This document shows positions 19,587 through 26,642 of a stretch of 64,000 nt of DNA, one piece after another. The DNA is taken from assembly GCF_900142925.1 (NCBI RefSeq), contig NZ_FRCN01000011.1, positions 62,001 through 126,000 on the forward strand. Direction: 5' to 3'. Below the pieces are notes generated by a model that was given only the letters and a program-made list of their open reading frames with translations, did no database searches and was not told the DNA's origin. The number at the start of each line of letters is the position of its first letter. Within the stretch, counting starts at the first letter, position 1. The translations under genes were made by a program, and so were the position numbers. This stretch comes from Chitinophaga sp. CF418. GTDB taxonomy: Bacteria; Bacteroidota; Bacteroidia; Chitinophagales; Chitinophagaceae.

Positions 19587-20117
19587 ATGAGTAATGCATC
19601 ATATCCTAATCCCGGTGTAAAATGGGGACTGATAGGCGGTTTAGTCGCCATCGCTATCGGCGTCGCCCTGTATTTTACCGATATACCTATGCTGTTTAGC
19701 CTGAAATACGGCATCCTCCTCCTGATTGTGTTTGGAATGACCGGCGTACTGGCCGGTCTGGAACGGAAAAAAGCCAGGGGCGGCCATATTGATTTCAAGG
19801 GAGCCCTGCAGCCTGTCTTTACCACTTTTGTAATCGGATCGCTGATCAGCAGCATTTTCATTTATGTGCTGGCTAATTTTATTGACCCGGGCATCATTGT
19901 GAAAATGAAAGAGGCCGCTATCAAAAGTTATGAAAGCATGGCGCCCATGCTACGCACAATTGGCACACCCAAAGACGAATATGATAAAGGATTGGCAGAT
20001 ATCAGGAACCAGGACTTTTCAGTGACCATCGCGGGTAGCTTCATGTCCTATCTCATCGGCCTTTTCCAGTATTTTGTCGTGTCTGCCATAATAGCATTTG
20101 CGCTCCGTAAAAAGTAG
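19587..20117 (+). CDS. DUF4199 family membrane protein
   Basis: This 176-aa integral membrane protein has four hydrophobic segments (about 9-28, 34-52, 72-94 and 146-170). The pattern matches the small Bacteroidota DUF4199 family, whose function is not established. The start chosen is the ATG at 19587, whose product begins MSNASYPNPGVKWG, 17 bp after the previous stop. A longer in-frame reading from 19455 would overlap the upstream gene by more than 110 bp and adds a basic, non-conserved extension. It sits between the dihydroorotase-like gene and a glycosyltransferase, an arrangement I believe recurs in this phylum. Confidence 0.8.
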   Translation: MSNASYPNPGVKWGLIGGLVAIAIGVALYFTDIPMLFSLKYGILLLIVFGMTGVLAGLERKKARGGHIDFKGALQPVFTTFVIGSLISSIFIYVLANFIDPGIIVKMKEAAIKSYESMAPMLRTIGTPKDEYDKGLADIRNQDFSVTIAGSFMSYLIGLFQYFVVSAIIAFALRKK

Positions 20118-20176
20118 CGGACTCAGATTGGCACTTTATTAGATAGAATAGCATCCTAAACACATTGTTATATAAC

Positions 20177-21124
20177 ATGGATATTTCCGTTATCGTTCCT
20201 TTAAAAAACGAAGAAGAATCACTGCCCGAGCTGGCCGCCTGGATTGACCGTGTCATGCAGGAACATCAGTACTCGTATGAGGTATGGATGATAGACGATG
20301 GCAGCACTGATAATTCCTGGGATATAATCCAGCAGCTGGCAGCAGCTAACCCGAATGTGAAAGGGATCAAATTCCAGCGTAACTATGGTAAATCCGCCGC
20401 CCTCAATGAAGGCTTCAGGGCCGCCCAGGGCGATGTGATCATTACCATGGATGCCGACCTGCAGGATAGCCCCGACGAGATACCGGAACTCTACCGTATG
20501 ATCAAAGAAGATGGCTTTGACCTTGTCAGCGGCTGGAAGAAAAAACGCTATGACAGCGCCCTTACTAAAAATCTCCCTTCCAAATTATATAACTATACCA
20601 CTACCCGCATGAGCGGTGTCAGGCTCCATGACATGAACTGCGGACTTAAATCCTATCGCAGAAAAGTGATCAAAAGCATTGAGGTATATGGAGAAATGCA
20701 CCGCTATATTCCTGTGATCGCCAAATGGAACGGTTTCAGGATGATCGGTGAAAAAGTAGTGGAACACCGTGCACGTAAGTATGGTACCTCCAAGTTTGGC
20801 CTGGAACGCTTTATTAACGGCTTCCTGGACCTGGCTTCCATTATGTTCATCAGTAAGTTCGGAAAACGTCCTATGCACCTTTTTGGGGCCCTGGGCACAC
20901 TTTCTTTCATCATCGGTTTCGGCATCGCATTATACCTGGCAATTGAGAAAATTATCTATTCCCAATATAAGATGACCGAACGTCCTATATTCTTCCTCGC
21001 ATTGCTGGCCATGATCATAGGGTCCCAGTTATTCCTTACCGGCTTCATCGGCGAACTGGTAACCAGGAACGCCCCTGAAAGGAATGAATATCTCGTGGAA
21101 ACAATCCTGGACCGAACCAAATAA
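20177..21124 (+). CDS. Family 2 glycosyltransferase with C-terminal membrane anchor
   Basis: This 315-aa protein begins MDISVIVPLKNEE. A GT-A domain contains DDGSTDNSW and DADLQDSP, the nucleotide-sugar and metal-binding acidic motifs of DPM1/GtrB-type enzymes. Two C-terminal membrane segments (about 233-258 and 270-295) follow. The likely role is transfer of a sugar to a polyprenyl phosphate at the inner membrane, feeding a surface glycan or lipid modification. The ATG at 20177 is preferred over a TTG at 20165, because the homologous core starts there. It is followed after 6 bp by a second glycosyltransferase gene. Confidence 0.88.
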   Translation: MDISVIVPLKNEEESLPELAAWIDRVMQEHQYSYEVWMIDDGSTDNSWDIIQQLAAANPNVKGIKFQRNYGKSAALNEGFRAAQGDVIITMDADLQDSPDEIPELYRMIKEDGFDLVSGWKKKRYDSALTKNLPSKLYNYTTTRMSGVRLHDMNCGLKSYRRKVIKSIEVYGEMHRYIPVIAKWNGFRMIGEKVVEHRARKYGTSKFGLERFINGFLDLASIMFISKFGKRPMHLFGALGTLSFIIGFGIALYLAIEKIIYSQYKMTERPIFFLALLAMIIGSQLFLTGFIGELVTRNAPERNEYLVETILDRTK

Positions 21125-21130
21125 TAGCTG

Positions 21131-22264
21131 ATGGGCAAAAAGAAAATCCTCTTTCTCGGACCGGCCTGGCCCTACAGGGGCGGACTAGCCGCATACAATG
21201 AAAGGCTGGCGGAAGAACTGCAAAAGGATGCGGAAGTAGAGATCTGGACCTTCACCGTACAGTATCCTTCATTCCTGTTCCCTGGTAAGAGCCAGTACGC
21301 TACAGAACCGGCGCCGCCACACCTGAAAATACGCAGGCTGATCAACTCTATCAATCCGCTGAACTGGTTGAAAGTCGGCCGCATGATCCGCAAATGGCAA
21401 CCGGACCTCATCGTCACCAAATACTGGTTACCGTTGATGGGCCCCTGTCTCGGCAGCCTGCTCCGCCTTGGAAAAGGCAAAAATACCCGGGTGGTTTCCA
21501 TCCTGGACAATGTGATACCACACGAAAAAAGAGCCGGGGATGTACCCTTTACAAGGTACTTCCTGAAACCCGTAGATGCCTTCATCGCCATGAGCCAGTC
21601 CGTACTGGACGACCTCCGGCTGTTCGAACCCGGCAAACCGGCCTCCCTGATCCCCCACCCGATCTACGACAATTACGGTCCTGCCGTATCCAAATCCGTG
21701 GCCAGGGAACAACTGAAACTGCAACAAGACAAAAAATATATCCTCTTCTTCGGCTTTATCCGCCAGTACAAAGGGTTGGACCTCCTGCTCCGTGCCATGG
21801 CTGACGAACGAATGAAACAGATGGACATACACCTCATCGTGGCTGGAGAATTCTATGAGGATGCCGCTCCCTACCACCAGCTGCTGGAACAATTGCAACT
21901 GGGCGACAGGGTACTCATGCATACCGATTTCATCCCCAATGATGCTGTAAAGAACTACTTCTGCGCAGCTGACCTGGTGGTACAGCCCTATAAGAGTGCT
22001 ACCCAGAGTGGTATTTCCCAGATCGCTTACCATTTCGAAAAGCCAATGGTGGTGACCCGGGTAGGCGGCCTGGTAGAGATGGTGCCCGACAACATTGTGG
22101 GCTTCCAGTGCGAACCGGAACCCGCGGATATTGCCGCCGCTATCGAAAAATACTACCGGGATAATCGCGAAGCCGATATGACAGCCGCTGTTCGCGTGGA
22201 AAAGAAACAGTACTCATGGGAACGCCTGGCAGGGGAAATACATAAACTGGCCGCCAGCAAATAA
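21131..22264 (+). CDS. Family 4-type (GT-B) glycosyltransferase
   Basis: This 377-aa cytoplasmic enzyme starts MGKKKILFLGPAWPYRGGLA, the Gly-rich acceptor-domain opening of GT4 proteins. The C-terminal half carries the donor-binding region QPYKSATQSGISQ and EKPMVVTRVGGLVEMV, which gives the spaced Glu residues of the family. It probably adds a sugar to the polyprenyl-linked product of the adjacent GT2. The gene ends a cluster that starts with the dihydroorotase-like gene; 420 bp of repeat-rich spacer follow. Donor and acceptor cannot be read from the sequence. Confidence 0.85.
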   Translation: MGKKKILFLGPAWPYRGGLAAYNERLAEELQKDAEVEIWTFTVQYPSFLFPGKSQYATEPAPPHLKIRRLINSINPLNWLKVGRMIRKWQPDLIVTKYWLPLMGPCLGSLLRLGKGKNTRVVSILDNVIPHEKRAGDVPFTRYFLKPVDAFIAMSQSVLDDLRLFEPGKPASLIPHPIYDNYGPAVSKSVAREQLKLQQDKKYILFFGFIRQYKGLDLLLRAMADERMKQMDIHLIVAGEFYEDAAPYHQLLEQLQLGDRVLMHTDFIPNDAVKNYFCAADLVVQPYKSATQSGISQIAYHFEKPMVVTRVGGLVEMVPDNIVGFQCEPEPADIAAAIEKYYRDNREADMTAAVRVEKKQYSWERLAGEIHKLAASK

Positions 22265-22296
22265 GGCGATCGTCCCATTTCTGTATGCTACAGGTC

Positions 22297-22373
22297 CAAC
22301 TTAAGTCCAGCCTAAAGGCATGGTAAAAGCATGGTAAAGGCATGTATACGTCATGTATAGGCCATGTTTAAAA
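22297..22373. repeat. Phased 11-bp degenerate tandem array, copy 1
   Basis: Seven contiguous 11-bp units can be laid out without gaps: CAACTTAAGTC, CAGCCTAAAGG, CATGGTAAAAG, CATGGTAAAGG, CATGTATACGT, CATGTATAGGC and CATGTTTAAAA. The array is preceded by ACAGGTC. A related array with the same leading unit and the same register is found at 63878-63932. The period is close to one helical turn, so the A/T tracts lie on one face of the DNA, which would favour curvature. Confidence 0.8.
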
Positions 22374-22405
22374 CGTATTACATAACGGCATCATTCGCTC
22401 CAATC

Positions 22406-22476
22406 GGCTCCGCCAGGAGCCACGTGTTTGCAGCCCGGGGTGATAACCCCGGGAACCGGAAAACGGGGTATCCCCG
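22406..22476. repeat. Cluster of three REP-like palindromes
   Basis: GGCTCCGCCAGGAGCC (22406-22421), an 8-bp-stem palindrome built on CCCGGGGT/ACCCCGGG (22434-22453) and CGGGGTATCCCCG (22464-22476) follow each other. ACCGGAAA words occur between and after them. The first hairpin recurs almost exactly at 51489-51504. The CGTGTTTG next to CCCGGGG recurs in inverted form near 58222-58245. This is the look of a dispersed intergenic REP-type family. Confidence 0.6.
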
Positions 22477-22542
22477 AAACCGGAAAACAGGTCTGCATTG
22501 ACATGCGAATTGGAAACGGGTCAAAAGCGAAAACATAAAACA

Positions 22543-22585
22543 AACCGGAAAGATCTTCCAACCGATCATTCCGGTTATTTTTTCT
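22543..22585 (+). terminator. Possible terminator of the glycosyltransferase cluster
   Basis: AACCGGAA (22543-22550) pairs with TTCCGGTT (22569-22576), followed by ATTTTTTCT. The loop of 18 nt is long and the element lies nearly 280 bp beyond the last stop codon, so it may instead act on read-through. Confidence 0.4.
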
Positions 22586-22684
22586 ATAAGACATATAGAC
22601 ATATTTTAACTTCTTTTAAACAAGATAGAATCATATGCATGCGCAATTGTTTTATCTTGCAGCACTTATAAAAACGGAAATACT

Positions 22685-23704
22685 GTGATTTATCGTAGCA
22701 AAGCACCCTTACGCATTGGCCTTGCAGGAGGCGGAACAGATGTAAGCCCTTACTCGGATATGTACGGGGGAGCCATCCTGAATGCCACTATTTCGCTTTA
22801 TGCGCGGGCAGCCATAGAACCAATCGCTGATAAAAAAGTCCTGTTTGAATGTGCGGACAGGTACGAAACACTGGCTTGTGACGCAACCTTTCCCCTGCCC
22901 CTTGACGGTAAGCTGGATATCCTGAAAGGCGTGATCAACCGGGTAGCGAAAGATTATGGCATTCCTTCCGGGTTTAAGCTAACCACTTTCGTGGATGCAC
23001 CTGCCGGTTCCGGTCTGGGTACCTCCTCTACCCTCGTAGTGGCTGTATTGGGCGCTTTTGCTGAATGGCTGAAACTTCCCCTGGGGGAATATGATATGGC
23101 ACACCTGGCCTATGTGATCGAAAGGGAAGACCTGAAACAGGCAGGCGGTAAGCAGGACCAGTATGCGGCAACCTTCGGTGGCGTGAATTTCATGGAATTC
23201 TACAACGGCGATAAGGTGATCGTGAACCCCCTCCGTATAAAAGAAAAATACCTGGATGAACTGGAGAATAACCTGGTACTGTACTATACTTCTACCAGCC
23301 GTTTGTCCAGTAGTATCATTTCCGAACAGCAGAAGAACGTACACGAGAAAAAGGAAGCGAGCATTGAGGCAATGCACCACCTGAAAGAGCAGGCTGTGAT
23401 GATGAAGGAAGCCCTGCTCCGCGGTAGTATCGACAAGATCGGCGAGATTCTTGATTTCGGTTTCCAGCATAAAAAGAATATGGCGAAAGGCATCACCAAC
23501 TCCCAGCTGGACGATATTTACGAAGCCGCCAAACGTGCAGGCGCTTCGGGAGGTAAGATCTCCGGTGCCGGTGGTGGTGGTTTTATGATCTTCTACTGTC
23601 CGGGCAATACCCGCTACAGTGTGGTGGACGCCCTCAAAGCTTTCGGCGGGGACGTAAAACGTTACCATTTTACACACAATGGGATCAATACCTGGTGTAT
23701 CTGA
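22685..23704 (+). CDS. hddA: D-glycero-alpha-D-manno-heptose-7-phosphate kinase
   Basis: This 339-aa GHMP kinase phosphorylates the C1 position of heptose 7-phosphate, the second step toward GDP-heptose. The N-terminus has APLRIGLAGGGTDVSPYSD, the hallmark of the HddA/fucokinase subgroup. The ATP loop is GSGLGTSSTL, and the C-terminal GHMP motif is KISGAGGGGFM. The start is GTG, because the conserved core begins within a few residues and no upstream ATG is in frame. It is first in a four-gene operon for the same pathway, 27 bp before gmhA. Identification rests on motifs plus the pathway context. Confidence 0.9.
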   Translation: MIYRSKAPLRIGLAGGGTDVSPYSDMYGGAILNATISLYARAAIEPIADKKVLFECADRYETLACDATFPLPLDGKLDILKGVINRVAKDYGIPSGFKLTTFVDAPAGSGLGTSSTLVVAVLGAFAEWLKLPLGEYDMAHLAYVIEREDLKQAGGKQDQYAATFGGVNFMEFYNGDKVIVNPLRIKEKYLDELENNLVLYYTSTSRLSSSIISEQQKNVHEKKEASIEAMHHLKEQAVMMKEALLRGSIDKIGEILDFGFQHKKNMAKGITNSQLDDIYEAAKRAGASGGKISGAGGGGFMIFYCPGNTRYSVVDALKAFGGDVKRYHFTHNGINTWCI

Positions 23705-23731
23705 TCTTTTAACCAAAACGACTTACACGCT

Positions 23732-24307
23732 ATGGCGAACAATATCATCAAAACAATACAGGAAAGCATTGCAGTAAAACAGGCCATTTGCCAGGACGAA
23801 ACGCTGATCAATACTATCCAGCAGGTAGCCAACGTCATTACGGGCAGCCTGCAGCAGGGACATAAGATCCTCTTTTGCGGCAATGGCGGCAGCGCAGCAG
23901 ATGCACAACACCTGGCCGCAGAATTCTCCGGCCGTTTTTATAAAGACAGAACGCCGCTGTACGCAGAAGCGCTCCATTGTAACAGCTCTTACCTCACCGC
24001 TGTTGGCAATGACTACGGCTATGACCAGGTATATGCGCGCATCCTGCGGGGTATCGGCCAGCCAGGCGATGTACTGGTAGGCATCTCTACTTCCGGCAAT
24101 TCTGCCAACATCCTGGAAGCATACAAAGTAGCCAAAGGCAAAGGCATGATCGTTGTAAGTATGACCGGCCGTTCCGGCGGTAAAATGAAAGATGACAGCG
24201 ACTACCTGCTGAATGTGCCTTCTGCCGATACACCACGTATCCAGGAATCACATATCACCATCGGACATATCATTTGTGAAATCGTTGAAAATAATCTCTT
24301 CCCATGA
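23732..24307 (+). CDS. gmhA: Phosphoheptose isomerase (sedoheptulose 7-phosphate isomerase)
   Basis: This 191-aa SIS-domain enzyme converts sedoheptulose 7-phosphate to D-glycero-D-manno-heptose 7-phosphate. The sugar-phosphate site CGNGGSAADAQHLAAEFSGR is intact, as is GISTSGNSANI. Length is standard for GmhA. The last codons overlap the next start by 4 bp (ATGA), which shows coupling with the nucleotidyltransferase gene. Confidence 0.93.
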   Translation: MANNIIKTIQESIAVKQAICQDETLINTIQQVANVITGSLQQGHKILFCGNGGSAADAQHLAAEFSGRFYKDRTPLYAEALHCNSSYLTAVGNDYGYDQVYARILRGIGQPGDVLVGISTSGNSANILEAYKVAKGKGMIVVSMTGRSGGKMKDDSDYLLNVPSADTPRIQESHITIGHIICEIVENNLFP

Positions 24308-24999
24308 TCAGGGAATGTATAGTACTGGCCGGCGGACTAGGTACACGTCTGCGCAGTGTGGTGGCCGATAAACCGAAATGTATGGCGCCGGTAAATGACA
24401 GGCCTTTCCTGTATTACCTGCTGCAATACCTGATTAAGCAGGGTATCACACATGTGGTGCTGTCGCTGGGGTATAAATCAGAACAGGTCATTGAATGGTG
24501 CGAAGAAGCAGGACTACCCATACAACTCTCCTATGCTATAGAGGCAGCACCATTGGGTACCGGTGGCGCTATCCTGAACGCCGTTTCCCATCTGAAGGAA
24601 AACGAGTGTTTTATTGTCAACGGAGATACCTTCTTTGATGTGTCGCTCTCCGCTTTTTACAACTTCCACCAGCAATCCCACAGTAAGCTGTCACTGGCCT
24701 TGAAACCTATGCGGGAGTTTGAACGCTACGGCAGTGTACAACTGGATAATGATGCGCGTATCACTGCATTCCTGGAGAAGAAATACTGCGAGGAAGGATT
24801 GATCAACGGGGGCGTTTACCTGACTTCCAGGCAATACCTGGAAAGCCTTCAGTTGCCTGCACAGTTTTCCTTTGAAAAGGAAGTACTGGAACCACAGGTG
24901 AAGCACGGACAGGTATACGGTTTTATCAGTGACACTTATTTTATCGATATCGGAATTCCGGCTGATTACGAGCAGGTACAAACAGATTTCCGTTCATAA
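24304..24999 (+). CDS. hddC: D-glycero-alpha-D-manno-heptose 1-phosphate guanylyltransferase
   Basis: This 231-aa nucleotidyltransferase has the opening IVLAGGLGTRLRSVVADKPK (GxGTRxxxxTxxxPK-type nucleotide loop) and a metal-binding NGDTF. Its size and place between gmhA and gmhB identify it as the HddC step that makes GDP-heptose. Substrate preference for GTP over other nucleotides is inferred from the pathway, not from residues. It overlaps gmhA by 4 bp and ends 18 bp before gmhB. Confidence 0.87.
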   Translation: MIRECIVLAGGLGTRLRSVVADKPKCMAPVNDRPFLYYLLQYLIKQGITHVVLSLGYKSEQVIEWCEEAGLPIQLSYAIEAAPLGTGGAILNAVSHLKENECFIVNGDTFFDVSLSAFYNFHQQSHSKLSLALKPMREFERYGSVQLDNDARITAFLEKKYCEEGLINGGVYLTSRQYLESLQLPAQFSFEKEVLEPQVKHGQVYGFISDTYFIDIGIPADYEQVQTDFRS

Positions 25000-25017
25000 A
25001 ACCTGCAATGTAAGATT

Positions 25018-25557
25018 ATGCATATTGACGCTTCATGGACATTATTCCTGGACAGGGACGGGGTGATCAACAACGAGATCAAAGATGGGTATGTGCTCAA
25101 TTGGGATATGTTCCGCTTTGAAGAGGGCGTTCTTTCCGCTTTACCTAACCTGGCACGGAAATTCGGTCGTATTGTGATGGTCACCAACCAACGCTGTATC
25201 GGAAAAGGACTTTTAACAGAACAGGGCCTCCACGATATCCATGCTAAAATGCTGGACATCATCAGTAAAGAAGGAGGCCGAATAGATAAGATCTACCATT
25301 GCCCGGACCTTGATAATGACAGTCCCTGCCGTAAACCGAATGAGGGCATGGCCCTGCAGGCAAAGGCAGACTTCCCGGATATTGATTTCTCCCGGTCAAT
25401 AATGGTAGGCAACACACTGAGCGATATGAAATTCGGTAAGGACAAAGGAATGATCACCGTATTCATCCCCTCCACCAAACCGGATCTCCCCTTCCCTCAC
25501 CCGCTGATGGACTATCGCTGCAAAGGACTATTGGAATTTTCGGCCATCATACAATAA
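25018..25557 (+). CDS. gmhB: D-glycero-D-manno-heptose 1,7-bisphosphate phosphatase
   Basis: This 179-aa HAD-IIIA phosphatase removes the C7 phosphate of heptose 1,7-bisphosphate. HAD motif I is LDRDGVIN (nucleophile and acid Asp), motif II is TNQ, and the C-terminal motif is VGNTLSDMKFG. The region GKPNEGMA-like (CRKPNEGM) carries the catalytic Lys. A partial Cys/His zinc-loop pattern (YHCPDLDNDSPC) fits GmhB. It is the last enzyme of the operon; an exported orphan follows after 57 bp. Confidence 0.9.
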   Translation: MHIDASWTLFLDRDGVINNEIKDGYVLNWDMFRFEEGVLSALPNLARKFGRIVMVTNQRCIGKGLLTEQGLHDIHAKMLDIISKEGGRIDKIYHCPDLDNDSPCRKPNEGMALQAKADFPDIDFSRSIMVGNTLSDMKFGKDKGMITVFIPSTKPDLPFPHPLMDYRCKGLLEFSAIIQ

Positions 25558-25614
25558 TTTTGTGTCATATAACGTAATAAGCCTGTAGATAAAGTTTTCA
25601 TTTCAAATAAAATT

Positions 25615-26592
25615 ATGATCAGAGCCTGTCTTCTATTGTTATGCTGTACTTTCTTCACGTACGCCGGCCTCCAGGCCCAGCGTGCAAGGATAAGCCCTGC
25701 TAACGAAGCTGTCATGCGTACACAGCAGGACTCCCTGCAGATCCTCTCTGCCACCATCCTGAGAGGCAGGGATGAATCTACCAGGCAGCAGGCAAATGAC
25801 CGTTTTATCCCCAAACTGGTACAAACACTGAAAACACCTTACTCCTTTGATTTTAAGTTCGATTCCCTGACCACCATCTCCATCCAGTACCCGGCAGATA
25901 GTACCTTCCGGATCTTTACCTGGGGACTGGAACAGGAAACCAGCTTTTATCATCACTACGGTGCTATCCAGATGAGAACTGAAGGAGGCGAACTAAAACT
26001 GTTCCCCCTGTTCGACGATTCTGATTATATGAACAATACCGACACCATCGCCGGCAACAAAGCCTGGTACGGCTGTCTTTACTATAAAGTGCTGCTGCGC
26101 CGCTACTTTAACCAGAATTATTACACCCTCTTCGGCTGGGATCCTAACAACGTACGCAGCCAGAAGAAACTGTTGGACATGCTGACATTCAAAGACGGTC
26201 AGCCTGTATTCGGTGGTCCGTTCTTCAGCTTTATGGAGGACACTATTCCTAAAAAAACACGTAACCGCTTTATACTGGAGTTTAAAAAAGATGCTACTAT
26301 CAGTTTAAGCTACAATCCTGATATGGACATGATCGTATACGATCACCTCATTTCGGAAAGTAACCAGCCATCCAAACCTTCTACCTTCGTGCCCGACCTG
26401 GACTATGAAGGCTTTAAGTGGAAAGCCGGCAAATGGGTGCATATTGAAAAAGTATTCCATGATGCATTGCCGCTAGGTAAAGTACCTGTAGCGGCTCCGC
26501 TGAACCAGAAACAGAAGAAAATGACAAAACCGCGAACGGCAGAAGAGATCAATGAAGAGTTGCAACCGCAGCCCAAAAAGCCTAAACAATAA
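25615..26592 (+). CDS. Exported protein of unknown function
   Basis: This 325-aa protein has a signal peptide (1-21, GLQA before Gln), then a soluble domain rich in aromatic and charged residues (FRIFTWGLEQE, YHHYGAIQM, AWYGCLYYKVLL). No catalytic motif is recognised. The C-terminus is Lys/Pro-rich (QPQPKKPKQ). It follows the heptose operon on the same strand at 57 bp and is closed by a bidirectional terminator, so it may be co-transcribed. A role in envelope assembly is conceivable but unsupported. Confidence 0.75.
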   Translation: MIRACLLLLCCTFFTYAGLQAQRARISPANEAVMRTQQDSLQILSATILRGRDESTRQQANDRFIPKLVQTLKTPYSFDFKFDSLTTISIQYPADSTFRIFTWGLEQETSFYHHYGAIQMRTEGGELKLFPLFDDSDYMNNTDTIAGNKAWYGCLYYKVLLRRYFNQNYYTLFGWDPNNVRSQKKLLDMLTFKDGQPVFGGPFFSFMEDTIPKKTRNRFILEFKKDATISLSYNPDMDMIVYDHLISESNQPSKPSTFVPDLDYEGFKWKAGKWVHIEKVFHDALPLGKVPVAAPLNQKQKKMTKPRTAEEINEELQPQPKKPKQ

Positions 26593-26594
26593 AT

Positions 26595-26633
26595 AAAAAA
26601 AGGGTGTATCATAAGTCTGATACACCCTTTTTT
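26595..26633. terminator. Bidirectional Rho-independent terminator
   Basis: A 16-bp stem (A run, GGGTGTATCA with TGATACACCC, T run) around TAAGTC lies between convergent genes ending at 26592 and 26643. It has T tracts in both directions. Confidence 0.9.
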
Positions 26634-26642
26634 ATTTCCTCC

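Larger units (their letters stand above)
22265..22684. other. Repeat-rich spacer between glycosyltransferase and heptose genes
   Basis: No gene was found. From left to right it contains a phased 11-bp repeat array (22297-22373), three palindromes (22406-22476), a hairpin resembling a terminator (22543-22585) and an AT-rich stretch that should hold the promoter of the heptose operon. I could not identify a complete TAnnTTTG box there; TATCTTG near 22655 is the closest. Confidence 0.7.

Noticed and set aside
22297..22373. CRISPR array
   Set aside because: Units are contiguous and degenerate at 11 bp with no spacers, and no cas genes are present.
22979..23716. 245-codon minus-strand frame opposite hddA
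   Set aside because: Shadow of a clear GHMP kinase; no motifs.
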